Origin: Enterobacter sp. JUb54
Lineage (GTDB): Bacteria; Pseudomonadota; Gammaproteobacteria; Enterobacterales; Enterobacteriaceae
DNA length: 64,000 nucleotides
Reading direction: 5' to 3'
Assembly: GCF_014298075.1 (NCBI RefSeq)
Contig: NZ_CP060418.1
Location: forward strand, 5,146,001-5,210,000
In this document: positions 21,051 to 32,753 of the stretch, piece by piece
Numbering within the stretch: position 1 is the stretch's first letter
Layout of the letters: every line of letters starts with the position of its first letter
Notes under the pieces: model-generated
What the model was told of the DNA's origin: nothing
The model's database searches: none
The model's input: only the letters and a program-made list of their open reading frames with translations
Made by a program: the position numbers and the translations under genes

Positions 21051-21978
21051 TGGCGCCCACCAGAAGGCCGTTTTCATCGACCACCGGCGCGGCGCTGATT
21101 TTGTGCTTCATCAGCCGCTCTTTGGCTTCTACCGCGCGGCTTTCGGCCTGCAGGGTGACGCCGTTACGGGTCATCGCCTGGCTGACGGTATCGTCCAGCG
21201 TGCCGCCGCCTACCAGCCAGCGGCGCAGGTCGCCGTCGGTGAAGACGCCCTGGACGCGGTTTTGTTCATCGCAGACGGCAACCAGCCCCAGCCCGGTGCG
21301 GCTGAGTTCCAGCATTGCATCCATCACCCGGGTATCCAGCTGAACCCGCGGCACGTCGCCATCACGGCGCATCAGGTGGTGAACCTTGTTCAGCAGCCGT
21401 GCGCCGAGGGCGCCGGCCGGGTGCGAGCGGGCAAAATCTTCTTCATTGAAACCGCGGGCCTGCATCACCGCCATCGCCAGCGCGTCGCCGAGCATCAGGG
21501 TGTTGACGGTGCTGGAGGTCGGGGCCAGATGCATCGGGCAGGCTTCGCGCTCCACGGTGATATCCAGCACTGCTTTTGCCGCCAGCGCCAGCGGCGAGGT
21601 GGATTTGCCGGTCATCGCCAGCAGCGGAATGGCTTTTTCTTCCAGACGTGGGACGATGAGATCCAGTTCTTTAGCGCCGCCGGAGTAGGAGATAAACAGC
21701 ATCACGTCGCGGCCGTCGAGCATCCCGAGGTCGCCGTGCAGCGCTTCCGCCGGATGGACAAAAAAGGCCGGGGTGCCGGTACTGGCGAAGGTGGCGGCCA
21801 GCTTTTTGCCGATGTGACCTGATTTACCGATACCGGAGACCACCAGCTTTCCTTCGCAGTGGAGGATGGTTTCCGCCGCGCGGATGAAGTCGTCGCCCAG
21901 GCGGTCAGGCAGGCGGCTGGCCTCCTGCAGCTCCAGTAACAGGGTCTGGCGTCCGGCTTCTAACAGAAAGTTACTCAT
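21013..21978 (-). CDS. gutQ: GutQ, arabinose 5-phosphate isomerase
   Basis: A 321-residue sugar isomerase with an N-terminal SIS domain (about residues 40-170, [17 protein letters not shown] and the loop [11 protein letters not shown]) and two CBS domains (about 200-320). It interconverts ribulose 5-phosphate and arabinose 5-phosphate and is the second copy of KdsD. It starts eight bases inside the end of srlR and is the distal gene of the glucitol operon. Its stop codon lies inside the 3' end of norR. Confidence 0.95.
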   Translation of the reverse strand: MSNFLLEAGRQTLLLELQEASRLPDRLGDDFIRAAETILHCEGKLVVSGIGKSGHIGKKLAATFASTGTPAFFVHPAEALHGDLGMLDGRDVMLFISYSGGAKELDLIVPRLEEKAIPLLAMTGKSTSPLALAAKAVLDITVEREACPMHLAPTSSTVNTLMLGDALAMAVMQARGFNEEDFARSHPAGALGARLLNKVHHLMRRDGDVPRVQLDTRVMDAMLELSRTGLGLVAVCDEQNRVQGVFTDGDLRRWLVGGGTLDDTVSQAMTRNGVTLQAESRAVEAKERLMKHKISAAPVVDENGLLVGAINLQNFYQAGIL

Positions 21979-22744
21979 GTTCTTCTCCAGTAATAATCAC
22001 GTCTATGCCTTGCGCTTCCAGCGCCCGCTGGAAGGCCGGGTCGATACCCGCATCGGTAATCAGCTTATCTACGCGCTCAAGGCCGCAGACGATATTCGGG
22101 CTTTTACGGCCAAACTTTGATGAGTCGGCCATCAGGATCACTTCTCTGGCGGCATTGCACATCGCTTTGCTGACGGTATACACCTCGTTGAAGGTGGTGA
22201 CCCCCGCGTTGAGGTCGATGCCGTCGGTGCCCATAAACAGCTTGTCGAAGCTGAACTGTTCGAACGCATTTTCCGCCAGTTGGCCGTGAAAGGAAGCCGA
22301 TTTTTTGCGGAATGTGCCGCCGGGCATCAGGAGCGTTTGTTCATTATCCAGCTCGGAGAGGGCATTAACGATGTGCAGGCTGTTGGTCATCACCGTGATG
22401 TTGTTGAAGCAGCTGAGCAGCGGCACCATTTGCAGAACCGTGCTGCCGGCATCGAGGATGATCGAGTCGCCGTCATGGATATAGCGCACCGCCATTTCGG
22501 CGATTCGCGCTTTTTTATCGGTGTTAATCAGTGTTTTGTGATCGATAGGGGGATCGGGTTCGTCCTTGTTGAGGACCACGCCGCCGTAGGTACGAATCAC
22601 GGTGCCGGCATTTTCGAGGATCACCAGGTCTTTGCGAATGGTGGTGCCGGTGGTATCGAAGTGCTGCGCCAGCTCTTCAACCGAGCATTTCCCCTGAGAT
22701 TGCAGGTGCTCAAGAATGGCGGCCTGGCGCTGACGTGGTTTCAT
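21971..22744 (-). CDS. srlR: SrlR, DeoR-family glucitol repressor
   Basis: A 257-residue DeoR-type repressor, the same length as E. coli SrlR (GutR). The N-terminal helix-turn-helix is [14 protein letters not shown] followed by [20 protein letters not shown]; the C-terminal domain is a sugar-phosphate sensor with the usual DAGSTVLQM motif. It represses the srl operon, with SrlM acting as activator. It lies 71 bp after srlM and overlaps gutQ by eight bases. Confidence 0.95.
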   Translation of the reverse strand: MKPRQRQAAILEHLQSQGKCSVEELAQHFDTTGTTIRKDLVILENAGTVIRTYGGVVLNKDEPDPPIDHKTLINTDKKARIAEMAVRYIHDGDSIILDAGSTVLQMVPLLSCFNNITVMTNSLHIVNALSELDNEQTLLMPGGTFRKKSASFHGQLAENAFEQFSFDKLFMGTDGIDLNAGVTTFNEVYTVSKAMCNAAREVILMADSSKFGRKSPNIVCGLERVDKLITDAGIDPAFQRALEAQGIDVIITGEEHE

Positions 22745-22815
22745 AGCAGTAATATCCTATCTTGCGTAAAGTTTCGAAGTGATAATTTCGCAAGATATTT
22801 ACTTTTACAACGAAA

Positions 22816-23175
22816 TTATACATGTTTCGGTTTAAGCGCTAATGATAGTGCATTCCGACAGAGCGGATCCTGGGGGAAGATCATATCTGGCTGCAATTCC
22901 TCACGATATTGTCCGTTAATTGCCGGAATTTTTGTCGGGCGGGCGAACACGGTAAGCCCTTTCATCAGCAGCGTGTCGCGCACGCGGTCGTGCTCGTCAA
23001 AGGCGATAGCCACGATTGCCCGCGGTTTGAAGCGCCCCGATGAGCGGCCAACCCCGACTCGCCCCTGCAGGCAGAGCTGGTCAAAGGCGCGGTTGAACTG
23101 ACGAATCTGCCAGCCGCCGAAGGCGAGCTGGGTTATCCAGGCGATCGCCGCGACGGTGATTAATGCGCTAACCAT
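22816..23175 (-). CDS. srlM: SrlM, glucitol operon activator
   Basis: A 119-residue protein with one N-terminal membrane-like segment (ALITVAAIAWITQLAFGG), the same length as E. coli SrlM (GutM). In E. coli it stimulates srl transcription; how it does so is unclear and the hydrophobic N-terminus does not look like a DNA-binding domain. It is separated from srlD by 315 bp filled with BIME repeats, which is unusual within this operon. Confidence 0.93.
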   Translation of the reverse strand: MVSALITVAAIAWITQLAFGGWQIRQFNRAFDQLCLQGRVGVGRSSGRFKPRAIVAIAFDEHDRVRDTLLMKGLTVFARPTKIPAINGQYREELQPDMIFPQDPLCRNALSLALKPKHV

Positions 23176-23201
23176 AAAATCTCCTTAAGGTGTGTGCGAA
23201 C

Positions 23202-23476
23202 ATCTTCCCGGAGGCGGCGCATGGCGCCTGTCCGGGCTACAACATCGCGGCATGTAGCCCGGTCAGCGCAGCGCCACCGGGAACCATGCTGCCGAAACAT
23301 CTTCCCGGAGGCGGCGCGTGGCGCCTGTCCGGGCTACAGCATCACGGCATGTAGCCCGGTCAGCGCAGCGCCACCGGGACCGTGCTGCCGAAACATCTTC
23401 CCGGAGGCGGCGCGTGGCGCCTGTCCGGGCTACAGCATCACGGCATGTAGCCCGGTCAGCGCAGCGCCACCGGGAA
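23202..23476. repeat. Three tandem BIME units inside the srl operon
   Basis: A REP pair of about 96-97 bp is repeated three times, with the CGGAGGCGGCGC arm at 23209, 23306 and 23402. Each unit pairs TGGCGCCTGTCCGGGCTAC with the inverted arm GTAGCCCGGTCAGCGCAGCG to form a hairpin. It fills the 315-bp gap between srlD and srlM. As elsewhere, such blocks may lower expression of the downstream regulators (srlM, srlR, gutQ) relative to the transport genes and stabilise the upstream mRNA. Confidence 0.9.
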
Positions 23477-23490
23477 ACAGCGCGTAACGG

Positions 23491-24270
23491 TTAAAACATC
23501 ACCTGACCGCCGGTGACGTTGATCGACTGCCCGGTGCAGTAGGAAGCCTGCGGGCTGGCGTAGAACATCAGCACGTTGAGGACATCCTGATAATCACAGC
23601 CGCGCTTGAGCGGAACCTTGTCGATGTAATATTGCTCGACCTCGTCTTCGGCAATGCCCAGTTTGCTGGCGTACTGCGGCAGCAGCGACTGGAACATCGG
23701 CGATTTCAGCAGGTTCCCCAGCATCAAGGCGTGGACGGTAATACCATATTCCGCCAGATCCAGCGCCAGCGACTGGGTCAGCCCGACGCCGCCAAACTTC
23801 GCCGCGCTGTAGCCGGAATTGTGCTTGCTGCCCACTTTGCCGGATTTGGAGTTGATTTGAATAATTCGCCCCTTGATGCCATCGCGGATCATCAGCCGTG
23901 AAAACTCGCGAGCGCAGAGGAAATAGCCCACCAGATTCACCTGCAATGAGCGGTCAAAATCACCGAGGGCAAAATCGCTGATAAAGGCCGCTTTGGCGAT
24001 CCCGGCGCTGTAAACCAGCAGATCCACGCGGGCGAAAATTTCGTCCACCCCACGGGCGAGGGCCATTACGCTGGCCTCGCTGGTGGCGTCGGCGCCAAAG
24101 CCGTATGCCTTCCCTTCACCATATTCCTCGTTGATGGCCTGGGCGACGCGCGTGGCTTTATCGCTTTGGATATCCACAACCGCGACACGGTAGCCCTGAG
24201 CGGCAAGGCCACGACACAAAAACTCACCTAAGGTTTGTCCACCGCCGATGACAACAGCAACCTGATTCAT
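23491..24270 (-). CDS. srlD: SrlD, sorbitol-6-phosphate dehydrogenase
   Basis: A 259-residue short-chain dehydrogenase that oxidises glucitol 6-phosphate to fructose 6-phosphate with NAD. The N-terminal cofactor fold is AVVIGGGQTLGEFL, the active motif is YSAAKFGG (Tyr near 155, Lys near 159) and the catalytic Ser is in INSKSGK. The ATG at 24270 has AAGGAG upstream and matches E. coli; an upstream in-frame start would add 14 residues. It follows srlB by 17 bases. Confidence 0.97.
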   Translation of the reverse strand: MNQVAVVIGGGQTLGEFLCRGLAAQGYRVAVVDIQSDKATRVAQAINEEYGEGKAYGFGADATSEASVMALARGVDEIFARVDLLVYSAGIAKAAFISDFALGDFDRSLQVNLVGYFLCAREFSRLMIRDGIKGRIIQINSKSGKVGSKHNSGYSAAKFGGVGLTQSLALDLAEYGITVHALMLGNLLKSPMFQSLLPQYASKLGIAEDEVEQYYIDKVPLKRGCDYQDVLNVLMFYASPQASYCTGQSINVTGGQVMF

Positions 24271-24287
24271 AATGTTCTCCTTCCTGC

Positions 24288-24650
24288 TTAAGCAACAAAT
24301 TTCAGTATGCAACCGGGAGCCAGCGCTTCCGGTACGGGGCCGGCAACGTGCACCGTCCCCGGAAACTCCGCCTCGCGATGGCCATCAAAGCGCAGCGTGA
24401 TATGGCCCAGTTCGCGTAGATTCTGTTCGGCAACCTCGCCAACGGCGGTCACCGGATAGCGCTGTTCACCCAGCAGGAGCTCGGCACCCGCCGCCAGCGC
24501 GCCGGATAACTCGCCGTGGTTGTGAATAAAGCAATACTCTTCGATATCCGCCGGCGCCCCTTCGCGGAAGGTAATTAACATCTGCTCTTCGAGCGCCATC
24601 GTCGCGCTGGCGCCGATACGGGTAATGGTGGTCTGGTAAATCACGGTCAT
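24288..24650 (-). CDS. srlB: SrlB, glucitol PTS enzyme IIA
   Basis: A 120-residue IIA protein of the glucitol/sorbitol PTS family. The phosphorylated His is in YCFIHNHGEL (about residue 43). The start MTVIYQTTITRIGAS matches E. coli, so the ATG at 24650 is used rather than an upstream codon. E. coli SrlB is 123 residues; the C-terminus here is slightly shorter (LKFVA). It passes phosphate from HPr to the IIB domain of SrlE. Confidence 0.95.
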   Translation of the reverse strand: MTVIYQTTITRIGASATMALEEQMLITFREGAPADIEEYCFIHNHGELSGALAAGAELLLGEQRYPVTAVGEVAEQNLRELGHITLRFDGHREAEFPGTVHVAGPVPEALAPGCILKFVA

Positions 24651-24663
24651 CGTCAGGCACCTC

Positions 24664-26249
<1,586 letters not shown>

Positions 26250-26273
26250 TTAATCACTTTGAAAGGTTAAAAA

Positions 26274-26295
26274 GTGTTAATTTGATCTCAAAATG
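26274..26295 (-). promoter_or_regulatory. Candidate CRP site of the srl operon
   Basis: On the minus strand TTTGAGATCAAATTAACAC resembles the CRP site of E. coli srlA (TTTGCGATCAAAATAACAC as I recall it). It is far from the symmetric CRP consensus, so the call depends on similarity to that site. The 298-bp gap between srlA and mltB holds both divergent promoters; no other feature is clear in it. Confidence 0.45.
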
Positions 26296-26499
26296 AAAGA
26301 TAAATATTTTATTGTGAAAGTTATTTGTCAGGAATGACGCTTGAAGCGCCGAAAACGCAGGGAGAACGGACCGGTGGTAAGAGAAAAGCGGGCGGCATGA
26401 ACAGGACTATTTTATCCGCAAATACATTGCCGCTTTCTTGTTGGCGGCCACATGCTTTACCATAATTACCCTTTGCCAAACTTGTTAAATGGATGTCCC

Positions 26500-27576
26500 A
26501 TGTTGAAGCGTCGCTATCTGGCTCTACTTCCCCTGTGTGTTCTCCTTGCTGCCTGTAGCAGCAAACCTAAAGCCACCCCAGAAGCGGAGACGACGGGAGG
26601 AGGGGGCGGTTTTTTGCTGGAGCCGCAGCATAATGTGATGGCGATGGGCGGTGATTTCGCCAACAACCCAGCGGCGGAGCAGTTCATCGACAAAATGGTG
26701 AGCAAGCATGGCTTCGACAGACAGCAACTGCATGAGATCCTCTCCCAGGCAAAACGTCTGGATTACGTCCTGCGCCTGATGGACCGCCAGGCGCCGAGCG
26801 GCCTGCCGCCGTCAGGGCCTAACGGTGCCTGGCTGCGCTACAAGAAACAGTTTATTACCCCCGATAACGTGCAAAACGGCGTCGTATTCTGGAACCAGTA
26901 TCAGGATGCGCTGAACCGTGCGTGGCAGGTTTACGGCGTGCCGCCGGAAATCATCGTCGGGATTATCGGTGTGGAAACCCGCTGGGGTCGCGTGATGGGG
27001 AAAACCCGCATCCTCGACGCGTTGGCGACGCTGTCGTTTAATTACCCGCGCCGCGCCGAGTATTTCTCCGGTGAACTGGAAACCTTCCTGCTGATGGCTC
27101 GCAGTGAAAAAGATGACCCGCTGGATCTCAAAGGCTCGTTCGCCGGGGCGATGGGCTACGGCCAGTTTATGCCGTCTTCTTATAAGCAGTATGCGGTCGA
27201 CTTTAATGGCGACGGGCATATCAACCTGTGGGATCCGGTGGATGCCATCGGCAGCGTGGCGAACTACTTCAAACAGCACGGCTGGGTGAGCGGTGACCAG
27301 GTGGCGGTCCAGGCGCTCGGCCAGGCGCCGGGCCTGGAGAACGGCTTCAAAACCAACTACAGCATTTCGCAACTGACGGCGGCGGGGCTGACGCCAACGC
27401 AGCCGCTGGGTAACCATCAGCAGGCCAGCCTGTTGCGCCTCGATGTCGGCACCGGTTATCAATACTGGTACGGCCTGCCGAACTTCTACACCATTACCCG
27501 CTATAACCACAGCACCCACTACGCCATGGCGGTCTGGCAGTTGGGGCTGGCGGTTTCTCAGGCCCGCGGGCAGTAA
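26500..27576 (+). CDS. mltB: MltB, membrane-bound lytic transglycosylase B
   Basis: A 358-residue lipoprotein that cuts murein glycan strands to 1,6-anhydro products. It has a lipoprotein signal (LLPLCVLLAACSSKP, lipidated Cys20). The catalytic Glu159 is in GVETRWG, and GYGQFMPSSYKQYA and the DFNGDGHINLWDP loop (an EF-hand-like calcium site in E. coli Slt35) follow. The ATG at 26500 matches E. coli; an upstream in-frame codon at 26452 would put 16 residues before the signal peptide. Confidence 0.96.
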   Translation: MLKRRYLALLPLCVLLAACSSKPKATPEAETTGGGGGFLLEPQHNVMAMGGDFANNPAAEQFIDKMVSKHGFDRQQLHEILSQAKRLDYVLRLMDRQAPSGLPPSGPNGAWLRYKKQFITPDNVQNGVVFWNQYQDALNRAWQVYGVPPEIIVGIIGVETRWGRVMGKTRILDALATLSFNYPRRAEYFSGELETFLLMARSEKDDPLDLKGSFAGAMGYGQFMPSSYKQYAVDFNGDGHINLWDPVDAIGSVANYFKQHGWVSGDQVAVQALGQAPGLENGFKTNYSISQLTAAGLTPTQPLGNHQQASLLRLDVGTGYQYWYGLPNFYTITRYNHSTHYAMAVWQLGLAVSQARGQ

Positions 27577-27590
27577 GCCTGTCTCTGAGG

Positions 27591-27611
27591 CTCCCCTCGC
27601 CCTGAGGGGAG
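27591..27611 (+). terminator. Stem-loop after mltB
   Basis: CTCCCCTC and GAGGGGAG form a perfect 8-bp stem with a GCCCT loop, 14 bases after the mltB stop. A true U-run is missing. It separates mltB from the metal transporter operon. Confidence 0.5.
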
Positions 27612-27676
27612 TCTGTTACATTTCGCAGCATTTCCCCTCGTTGACGTTGATTTACATTTTTCTGCTGATGCAATAT

Positions 27677-27691
27677 TGTTACGTTATAACA
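27677..27691. promoter_or_regulatory. Zur-like box before the metal ABC importer
   Basis: TGTTA-N5-TAACA is a dyad containing TTATAACAT, which matches the core of E. coli Zur boxes at znuA/znuC. It is 16 bases before the first ORF of the operon, where a repressor would block transcription start or escape. It suggests zinc control and hence zinc as substrate. Fur or MntR control cannot be excluded by reading alone. Confidence 0.55.
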
Positions 27692-27706
27692 TATTAATTT
27701 GGTGGA

Positions 27707-27814
27707 ATGATGACGTCTCTTTTTATGGCCTCCGCGATACGGCGTGTCGCCGCGGCCTGCGTGCTGCTGGCGCTACTGTGGCTGGCAACCTGGTGGGCGG
27801 TCACGCTGCCATGA
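27707..27814 (+). CDS. 35-residue membrane ORF coupled to the ABC importer
   Basis: ATGATG starts a 35-residue frame (MMTSLFMASAIRRVAAACV then LLALLWLATWWAVTLP) that is one charged stretch followed by a single hydrophobic helix. GGTGG precedes it by two bases. Its stop overlaps the ATPase start in an ATGA at 27811-27814. The coupling argues it is translated. I do not recognise a family. It may be a small subunit of the importer or only a leader that sets translation of the ATPase gene. Confidence 0.5.
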   Translation: MMTSLFMASAIRRVAAACVLLALLWLATWWAVTLP

Positions 27815-28488
27815 TTGAACTGGATCACCTGGTGGCAGGTTACGAAGCGCTGGCGATTACGCCCGCCCTGAGCGGCACGATCGCCGCGGGCAGCATGACG
27901 GCCATTGTCGGGCTGAACGGCTGCGGCAAATCCACGTTGCTGAAGACCCTGGCCGGTTTTATTCCGCCGGTGAGCGGCAGGCTGGGCTGGACGACATCGC
28001 GCCCGGTGATTGGCTGGCTGGCGCAGCGGCATGCCCTCGAATCGCAGTTTCCGCTGACGGTGCAGGATGTGGTGAGCCAGGGCGCCTGGCCACACGTCTC
28101 TTTATTGCGCGGCATACGCGGGGAATTCCGTCGGCGTATCGGTGCTGCGCTGGAGCGCGTCGGGCTGGATGCAATGGCGAAAACGCCCATTGAAGCGCTC
28201 TCCGGCGGGCAGTTCCAGCGCATGCTGTTTGCCCGGGTCATCGTGCAGCAGGCGCCGCTGGTGATGCTGGATGAGCCATTTACCGGCATCGATGAATCCA
28301 CCAGCCGCGAGCTGATGGCGCTGATTCTTGAGATGCACCAGCAGGGGCAGACGGTGCTGGCGGTACTGCACGATAACCAGCGCGTCGCCGACTATTTCCC
28401 GGAAACGCTGCTGCTCGAACCACAGCGCGCCCGCTGGGGCACCACGGACGCGGTGCTGCCGGCTTTTGATTCGGCGAGGCTGGCATGA
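27811..28488 (+). CDS. Zinc/manganese-type ABC importer, ATPase
   Basis: A 225-residue ABC ATPase of the metal (ZnuC/MntA-like) family. Walker A is GLNGCGKST (about residues 32-40), the signature is LSGGQFQRML (about 130-139) and Walker B is LVMLDEPFTGID (about 149-160), with the switch His in VLHDN (about 187). It energises uptake through the permease encoded next. The gene overlaps both the small ORF and the permease by four bases. E. coli has no gene between mltB and pncC, so the operon is an insertion. Confidence 0.93.
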   Translation: MIELDHLVAGYEALAITPALSGTIAAGSMTAIVGLNGCGKSTLLKTLAGFIPPVSGRLGWTTSRPVIGWLAQRHALESQFPLTVQDVVSQGAWPHVSLLRGIRGEFRRRIGAALERVGLDAMAKTPIEALSGGQFQRMLFARVIVQQAPLVMLDEPFTGIDESTSRELMALILEMHQQGQTVLAVLHDNQRVADYFPETLLLEPQRARWGTTDAVLPAFDSARLA

Positions 28489-29348
28489 TCTGGCATACCT
28501 TCTTCCAACCGTTTATCGAATTCGGCTTTATGCGCCGTGCGCTGGTGGTGTGCCTGGCGCTTTCACTGAGCACCACCATGCTCGGCGTATTCTTACTGCT
28601 GCGGCGCATGAGCCTGATGGGCGATGCGCTGTCGCACGCGATCCTACCCGGCGTTGCGGTGGGCTACCTGCTGAGCGGCATGTCGCTGTTGGCAATGACG
28701 ATCGGCGGCTTTATCGCCGGTATCGCGGTGGCGCTGGTGGCGGGCTGGGTCAGCCGGCGCACGCCGTTAAAAGAAGATGCCAGCTTCGCCGGGTTCTACC
28801 TTGGGTCGCTGGCGCTGGGGGTGACGATGATTTCACTGCGCGGTTCCAGCGTTGACCTGCTGCATCTGCTGTTCGGCTCGATTCTGGCGGTGGATAACGA
28901 CGCCGCGCTGTTTGTCGCCGGGGTCGCCAGCCTGACGTTGATCTGCATCGCGTTGCTCTATCGCGGGTTGGTGAATGAGGCCTTCGACAGCGCCTGGCTG
29001 CAGGTGAACCATCCGAGACTGCCGGCGCTGCTGCACGGCCTGTTTCTGGCGCTGCTGGTGCTCAACCTGGTGGCGGGTTTTCAGGTTCTGGGGACCCTGA
29101 TGGCCGTTGGCGTAATGATGCTGCCGGCGGTTGCCGCTTGCTGCTGGGCGCGCACGTTACCCGGGATATTACTGCTGGCGGCCTTGAGCGGGGCTTTCTG
29201 CGCGTGGATGGGGCTGAGCCTGTCGTGGGCGGCGAATTTGCCCGCCGGCCCCTCCATCGTGCTGACCGCCAGCGGGATCTTTTTTATTTCACTCTTTTTT
29301 GGCACACGCAGCCGACTGGTCGTCAGCTGGCGTAAATTAATGGGGTAA
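28485..29348 (+). CDS. Zinc/manganese-type ABC importer, permease
   Basis: A 287-residue membrane protein of the ABC-3 (ZnuB/MntB/TroC) family with about eight or nine hydrophobic segments. The typical LLLRRMSLMGDALSHAILPG motif is at residues 39-58, and a second His/Asp-rich region (SSVDLLHLLFGSI) follows. It forms the inner-membrane channel for the metal delivered by the binding protein encoded seven bases downstream. Confidence 0.93.
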   Translation: MIWHTFFQPFIEFGFMRRALVVCLALSLSTTMLGVFLLLRRMSLMGDALSHAILPGVAVGYLLSGMSLLAMTIGGFIAGIAVALVAGWVSRRTPLKEDASFAGFYLGSLALGVTMISLRGSSVDLLHLLFGSILAVDNDAALFVAGVASLTLICIALLYRGLVNEAFDSAWLQVNHPRLPALLHGLFLALLVLNLVAGFQVLGTLMAVGVMMLPAVAACCWARTLPGILLLAALSGAFCAWMGLSLSWAANLPAGPSIVLTASGIFFISLFFGTRSRLVVSWRKLMG

Positions 29349-29355
29349 GGACAAA

Positions 29356-30237
29356 ATGAAGAAAAGAACGGCAGTAATCCTGATGCTGGCCTTTGGCCTG
29401 GCGGTGCAGGGGGCGATGGCGAAAACGCTCAACGTGGTGAGCAGTTTTTCGGTGCTGGGGGATATGGTGCAGCAGGTTGGCGGCGAGCATGTCAAGGTCG
29501 CCACGCTGGTGGGCCCGGACGGCGATCCGCATACGTTTGAACCTTCGCCGCAGGATAGCGCGTTGCTCAGTAAGGCCGACGTGGTGGTGGTTAACGGCCT
29601 CGGGCTGGAGGGCTGGGTCGACAGGCTGATTAAAGCCTCGGGCTTTAAAGGTGAACTGGTCGTGGCGTCCACCGGGGTGAAAACCCACACGCTGGATGAA
29701 GACGGTAAAACGGTGACCGACCCGCACGCATGGAACAGCGCCGCGAATGGTGCGCTGTATGCGCAAAATATCCTCAATGGCCTGGTTGCCGCCTCGCCGC
29801 AGGATAAAGCCGCGCTGGAGGTCTCCGGTCAGCGCTATATCGGCCAGCTCAACGAGCTGGATAGCTGGGCCAAAAGTCAGTTCAGCACGATACCGCAGGA
29901 GAAACGCAAAGTGCTGACCAGCCATGACGCGTTTGGCTATTTTGGCCGGGCCTATGGCGTCACCTTCCTGGCGCCGCAAGGGCTGTCTTCGGAAAGTGAA
30001 GCCAGCGCCGCGCAGGTGGGGGCGCTGATTACCCAGATTAAGGCTGATGGCGTGCACACCTGGTTTATGGAAAACCAACTTGACCCGCGTCTGGTGAAAC
30101 AGATTGCCAGCGCGACCGGGGCGCAGGCGGGCGGCGAACTCTATCCGGAGGCGCTCTCTAAGCCGGGCGGCGTGGCGGACAGCTATGTAAAAATGCTGCG
30201 CCACAACGTGGAGCTGATCGCTGCCAGCATGAAATAA
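29356..30237 (+). CDS. Zinc/manganese-type ABC importer, binding protein
   Basis: A 293-residue cluster A-I periplasmic metal-binding protein. It has a cleavable signal peptide (MKKRTAVILMLAFGLAVQG, likely cut after AMA). Probable metal ligands are His59 in DPHTFEP and His124 in DPHAWNS, then a His in TSHDAFGYF (about 195) and an acidic residue near 270. There is no His-rich loop like that of ZnuA. The Zur-like box suggests zinc. It resembles the additional zinc importer described for Klebsiella pneumoniae (Zni), but I cannot confirm that identity here. Confidence 0.92.
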   Translation: MKKRTAVILMLAFGLAVQGAMAKTLNVVSSFSVLGDMVQQVGGEHVKVATLVGPDGDPHTFEPSPQDSALLSKADVVVVNGLGLEGWVDRLIKASGFKGELVVASTGVKTHTLDEDGKTVTDPHAWNSAANGALYAQNILNGLVAASPQDKAALEVSGQRYIGQLNELDSWAKSQFSTIPQEKRKVLTSHDAFGYFGRAYGVTFLAPQGLSSESEASAAQVGALITQIKADGVHTWFMENQLDPRLVKQIASATGAQAGGELYPEALSKPGGVADSYVKMLRHNVELIAASMK

Positions 30238-30250
30238 CACCCTGATTAAC

Positions 30251-30281
30251 GGTCCCGGGTCCCCCGGGGCCGCTCATTTTT
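30251..30281 (+). terminator. Terminator of the metal importer operon
   Basis: A GC-rich hairpin (GGTCCCGG with CCGGGGCC around a short loop, one G-T pair) begins 13 bases after the stop and is followed by a short T-run (CATTTTT at 30275-30281). This fits an intrinsic terminator. Confidence 0.65.
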
Positions 30282-30375
30282 AGATGCCTCCTCGTAAATT
30301 CATCACCTCATCCCCATATCTGTGTCGAAAGTGCTATCTTTGATGGCCTCTTTATCTGGCGTAAGCGGGGCGATA

Positions 30376-30869
30376 ATGACTGATTCAGAATTAATGCAGC
30401 TGAGCGAGCAGGTCGGGCAGGCGCTGAAAGCGCGCGGTGCGACGGTTACCACCGCGGAGTCCTGCACCGGCGGCTGGGTTGCGAAAACGCTCACGGATGT
30501 TGCCGGCAGTTCGGCATGGTTTGAGCGGGGGTTCGTTACCTACAGCAACGAAGCCAAATCGCAGATGATCGGCGTCAGCGAGGTGACTCTGCTGGAGCAT
30601 GGTGCGGTGAGCGAACCGGTGGTGGTTGAAATGGCGGTGGGCGCGCTGCGTGCGGCTCGTGCCTCCTATGCTGTCTCGGTCAGCGGGATTGCCGGGCCGG
30701 ATGGCGGCAGCGCCGAAAAGCCGGTCGGTACGGTGTGGTTTGGCGTCGCCAGCGCCAACGGGCAGGGCGTTACCCAGCGTGAATGCTTCGCCGGAGACCG
30801 TGAAGCGGTGCGCCGTCAGGCAACGGCTTACGCGCTGAAACTCCTCTGGCAACAATTTCTACAAAACAC

Positions 30870-30873
<4 letters not shown>
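30376..30873 (+). CDS. pncC: PncC, nicotinamide-nucleotide amidase (CinA C-terminal type)
   Basis: A 165-residue enzyme, the same length as E. coli PncC (YgaD). It deamidates NMN to nicotinate mononucleotide in the pyridine nucleotide cycle. CinA-family motifs are TAESCTGGWV (Ser and Cys near 29-31), GFVTYSNEAK (Tyr near 56) and SGIAGPDGGSAEKPVGTV (about 100-117). The ATG at 30376 matches E. coli; an in-frame GTG at 30322 is upstream of it. recA follows after 80 bp. Confidence 0.95.
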
Positions 30874-32018
<1,145 letters not shown>

Positions 32019-32037
32019 TAATCTTCTGAATACCCCG

Positions 32038-32061
32038 AAGGGCTGCGCATGCAGCCCTTTT
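32038..32061 (+). terminator. recA terminator
   Basis: GGGCTGC (32040-32046), GCAT loop, GCAGCCC (32051-32057), extended by AA/TT and followed by TTTT. In E. coli some transcription reads through this terminator into recX, which keeps RecX at a low level. Confidence 0.88.
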
Positions 32062-32143
32062 GCTTTTGGTTTGTTTTACTCGGCTTGTTTTACTCTGGAT
32101 TGCCTTACTTTGTATTGTCTTGCTGAGGATTGTCGAGGTGCCT

Positions 32144-32644
32144 GTGACTGAACCTTCATCCCGCCGTTCCGGCTACGCCCGGCTGTTGGACCGTGCGATT
32201 CGCATTCTGGCCATGCGTGACCATAGCGAACAGGAGCTGCGGCGCAAGCTTGCCGCCCCGGTGCTGGGAAAAAATGGCCCCGAAACGCTGGACGTCACGC
32301 CGGAAGAGGTCGATACCGTTATTGCCTGGTGTATCGAGAACCGCTACCTCGACGATGGCCGCTTCGTCCGCCAGTTCATTGGTAGCCGCAGCCGGAAAGG
32401 GTATGGCCCGGCGCGTATCCGTCAGGAACTCAACCAGAAAGGGATCCCGCGTGATGTCAGCGAGAGCGCAATGCGCGAGTGTGATATCGACTGGGCGGCG
32501 CTGGCGAAAGAGCAGGCGCAGCGAAAGTATGGCGAACCGTTGCCTGTAGCATTTGCCGAGAAAGTTAAAATCCAGCGTTTTTTACTGTACCGCGGCTATT
32601 TGATGGAAGATATTCAGGAAATCTGGCGAAATTTTGCAGATTGA
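32144..32644 (+). CDS. recX: RecX, RecA modulator
   Basis: A 166-residue protein, the same length as E. coli RecX, that binds RecA filaments and inhibits their growth. It is made of three-helix repeats rich in charge; [12 protein letters not shown] and [20 protein letters not shown] are family motifs. The start is a GTG at 32144 with GAGG upstream; a longer frame from 32060 would begin in the recA terminator. It lies 125 bp after recA with no clear promoter of its own. Confidence 0.94.
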   Translation: MTEPSSRRSGYARLLDRAIRILAMRDHSEQELRRKLAAPVLGKNGPETLDVTPEEVDTVIAWCIENRYLDDGRFVRQFIGSRSRKGYGPARIRQELNQKGIPRDVSESAMRECDIDWAALAKEQAQRKYGEPLPVAFAEKVKIQRFLLYRGYLMEDIQEIWRNFAD

Positions 32645-32753
32645 CCCATCGGGTATTTTACTTCCCCGTGAAGAAAACTTATCTTATTCCCACTTTATTC
32701 CGTCCGGTCGCTGAGTGCTGGAAAGGCAGTCAGCGTCCACGACGATTATTCCT

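Noticed and set aside
23194-23487. 97-codon frame over the BIME block
   Set aside because: It is a translation of the REP units; the repeated peptide mirrors the DNA repeat and no start signal is present.
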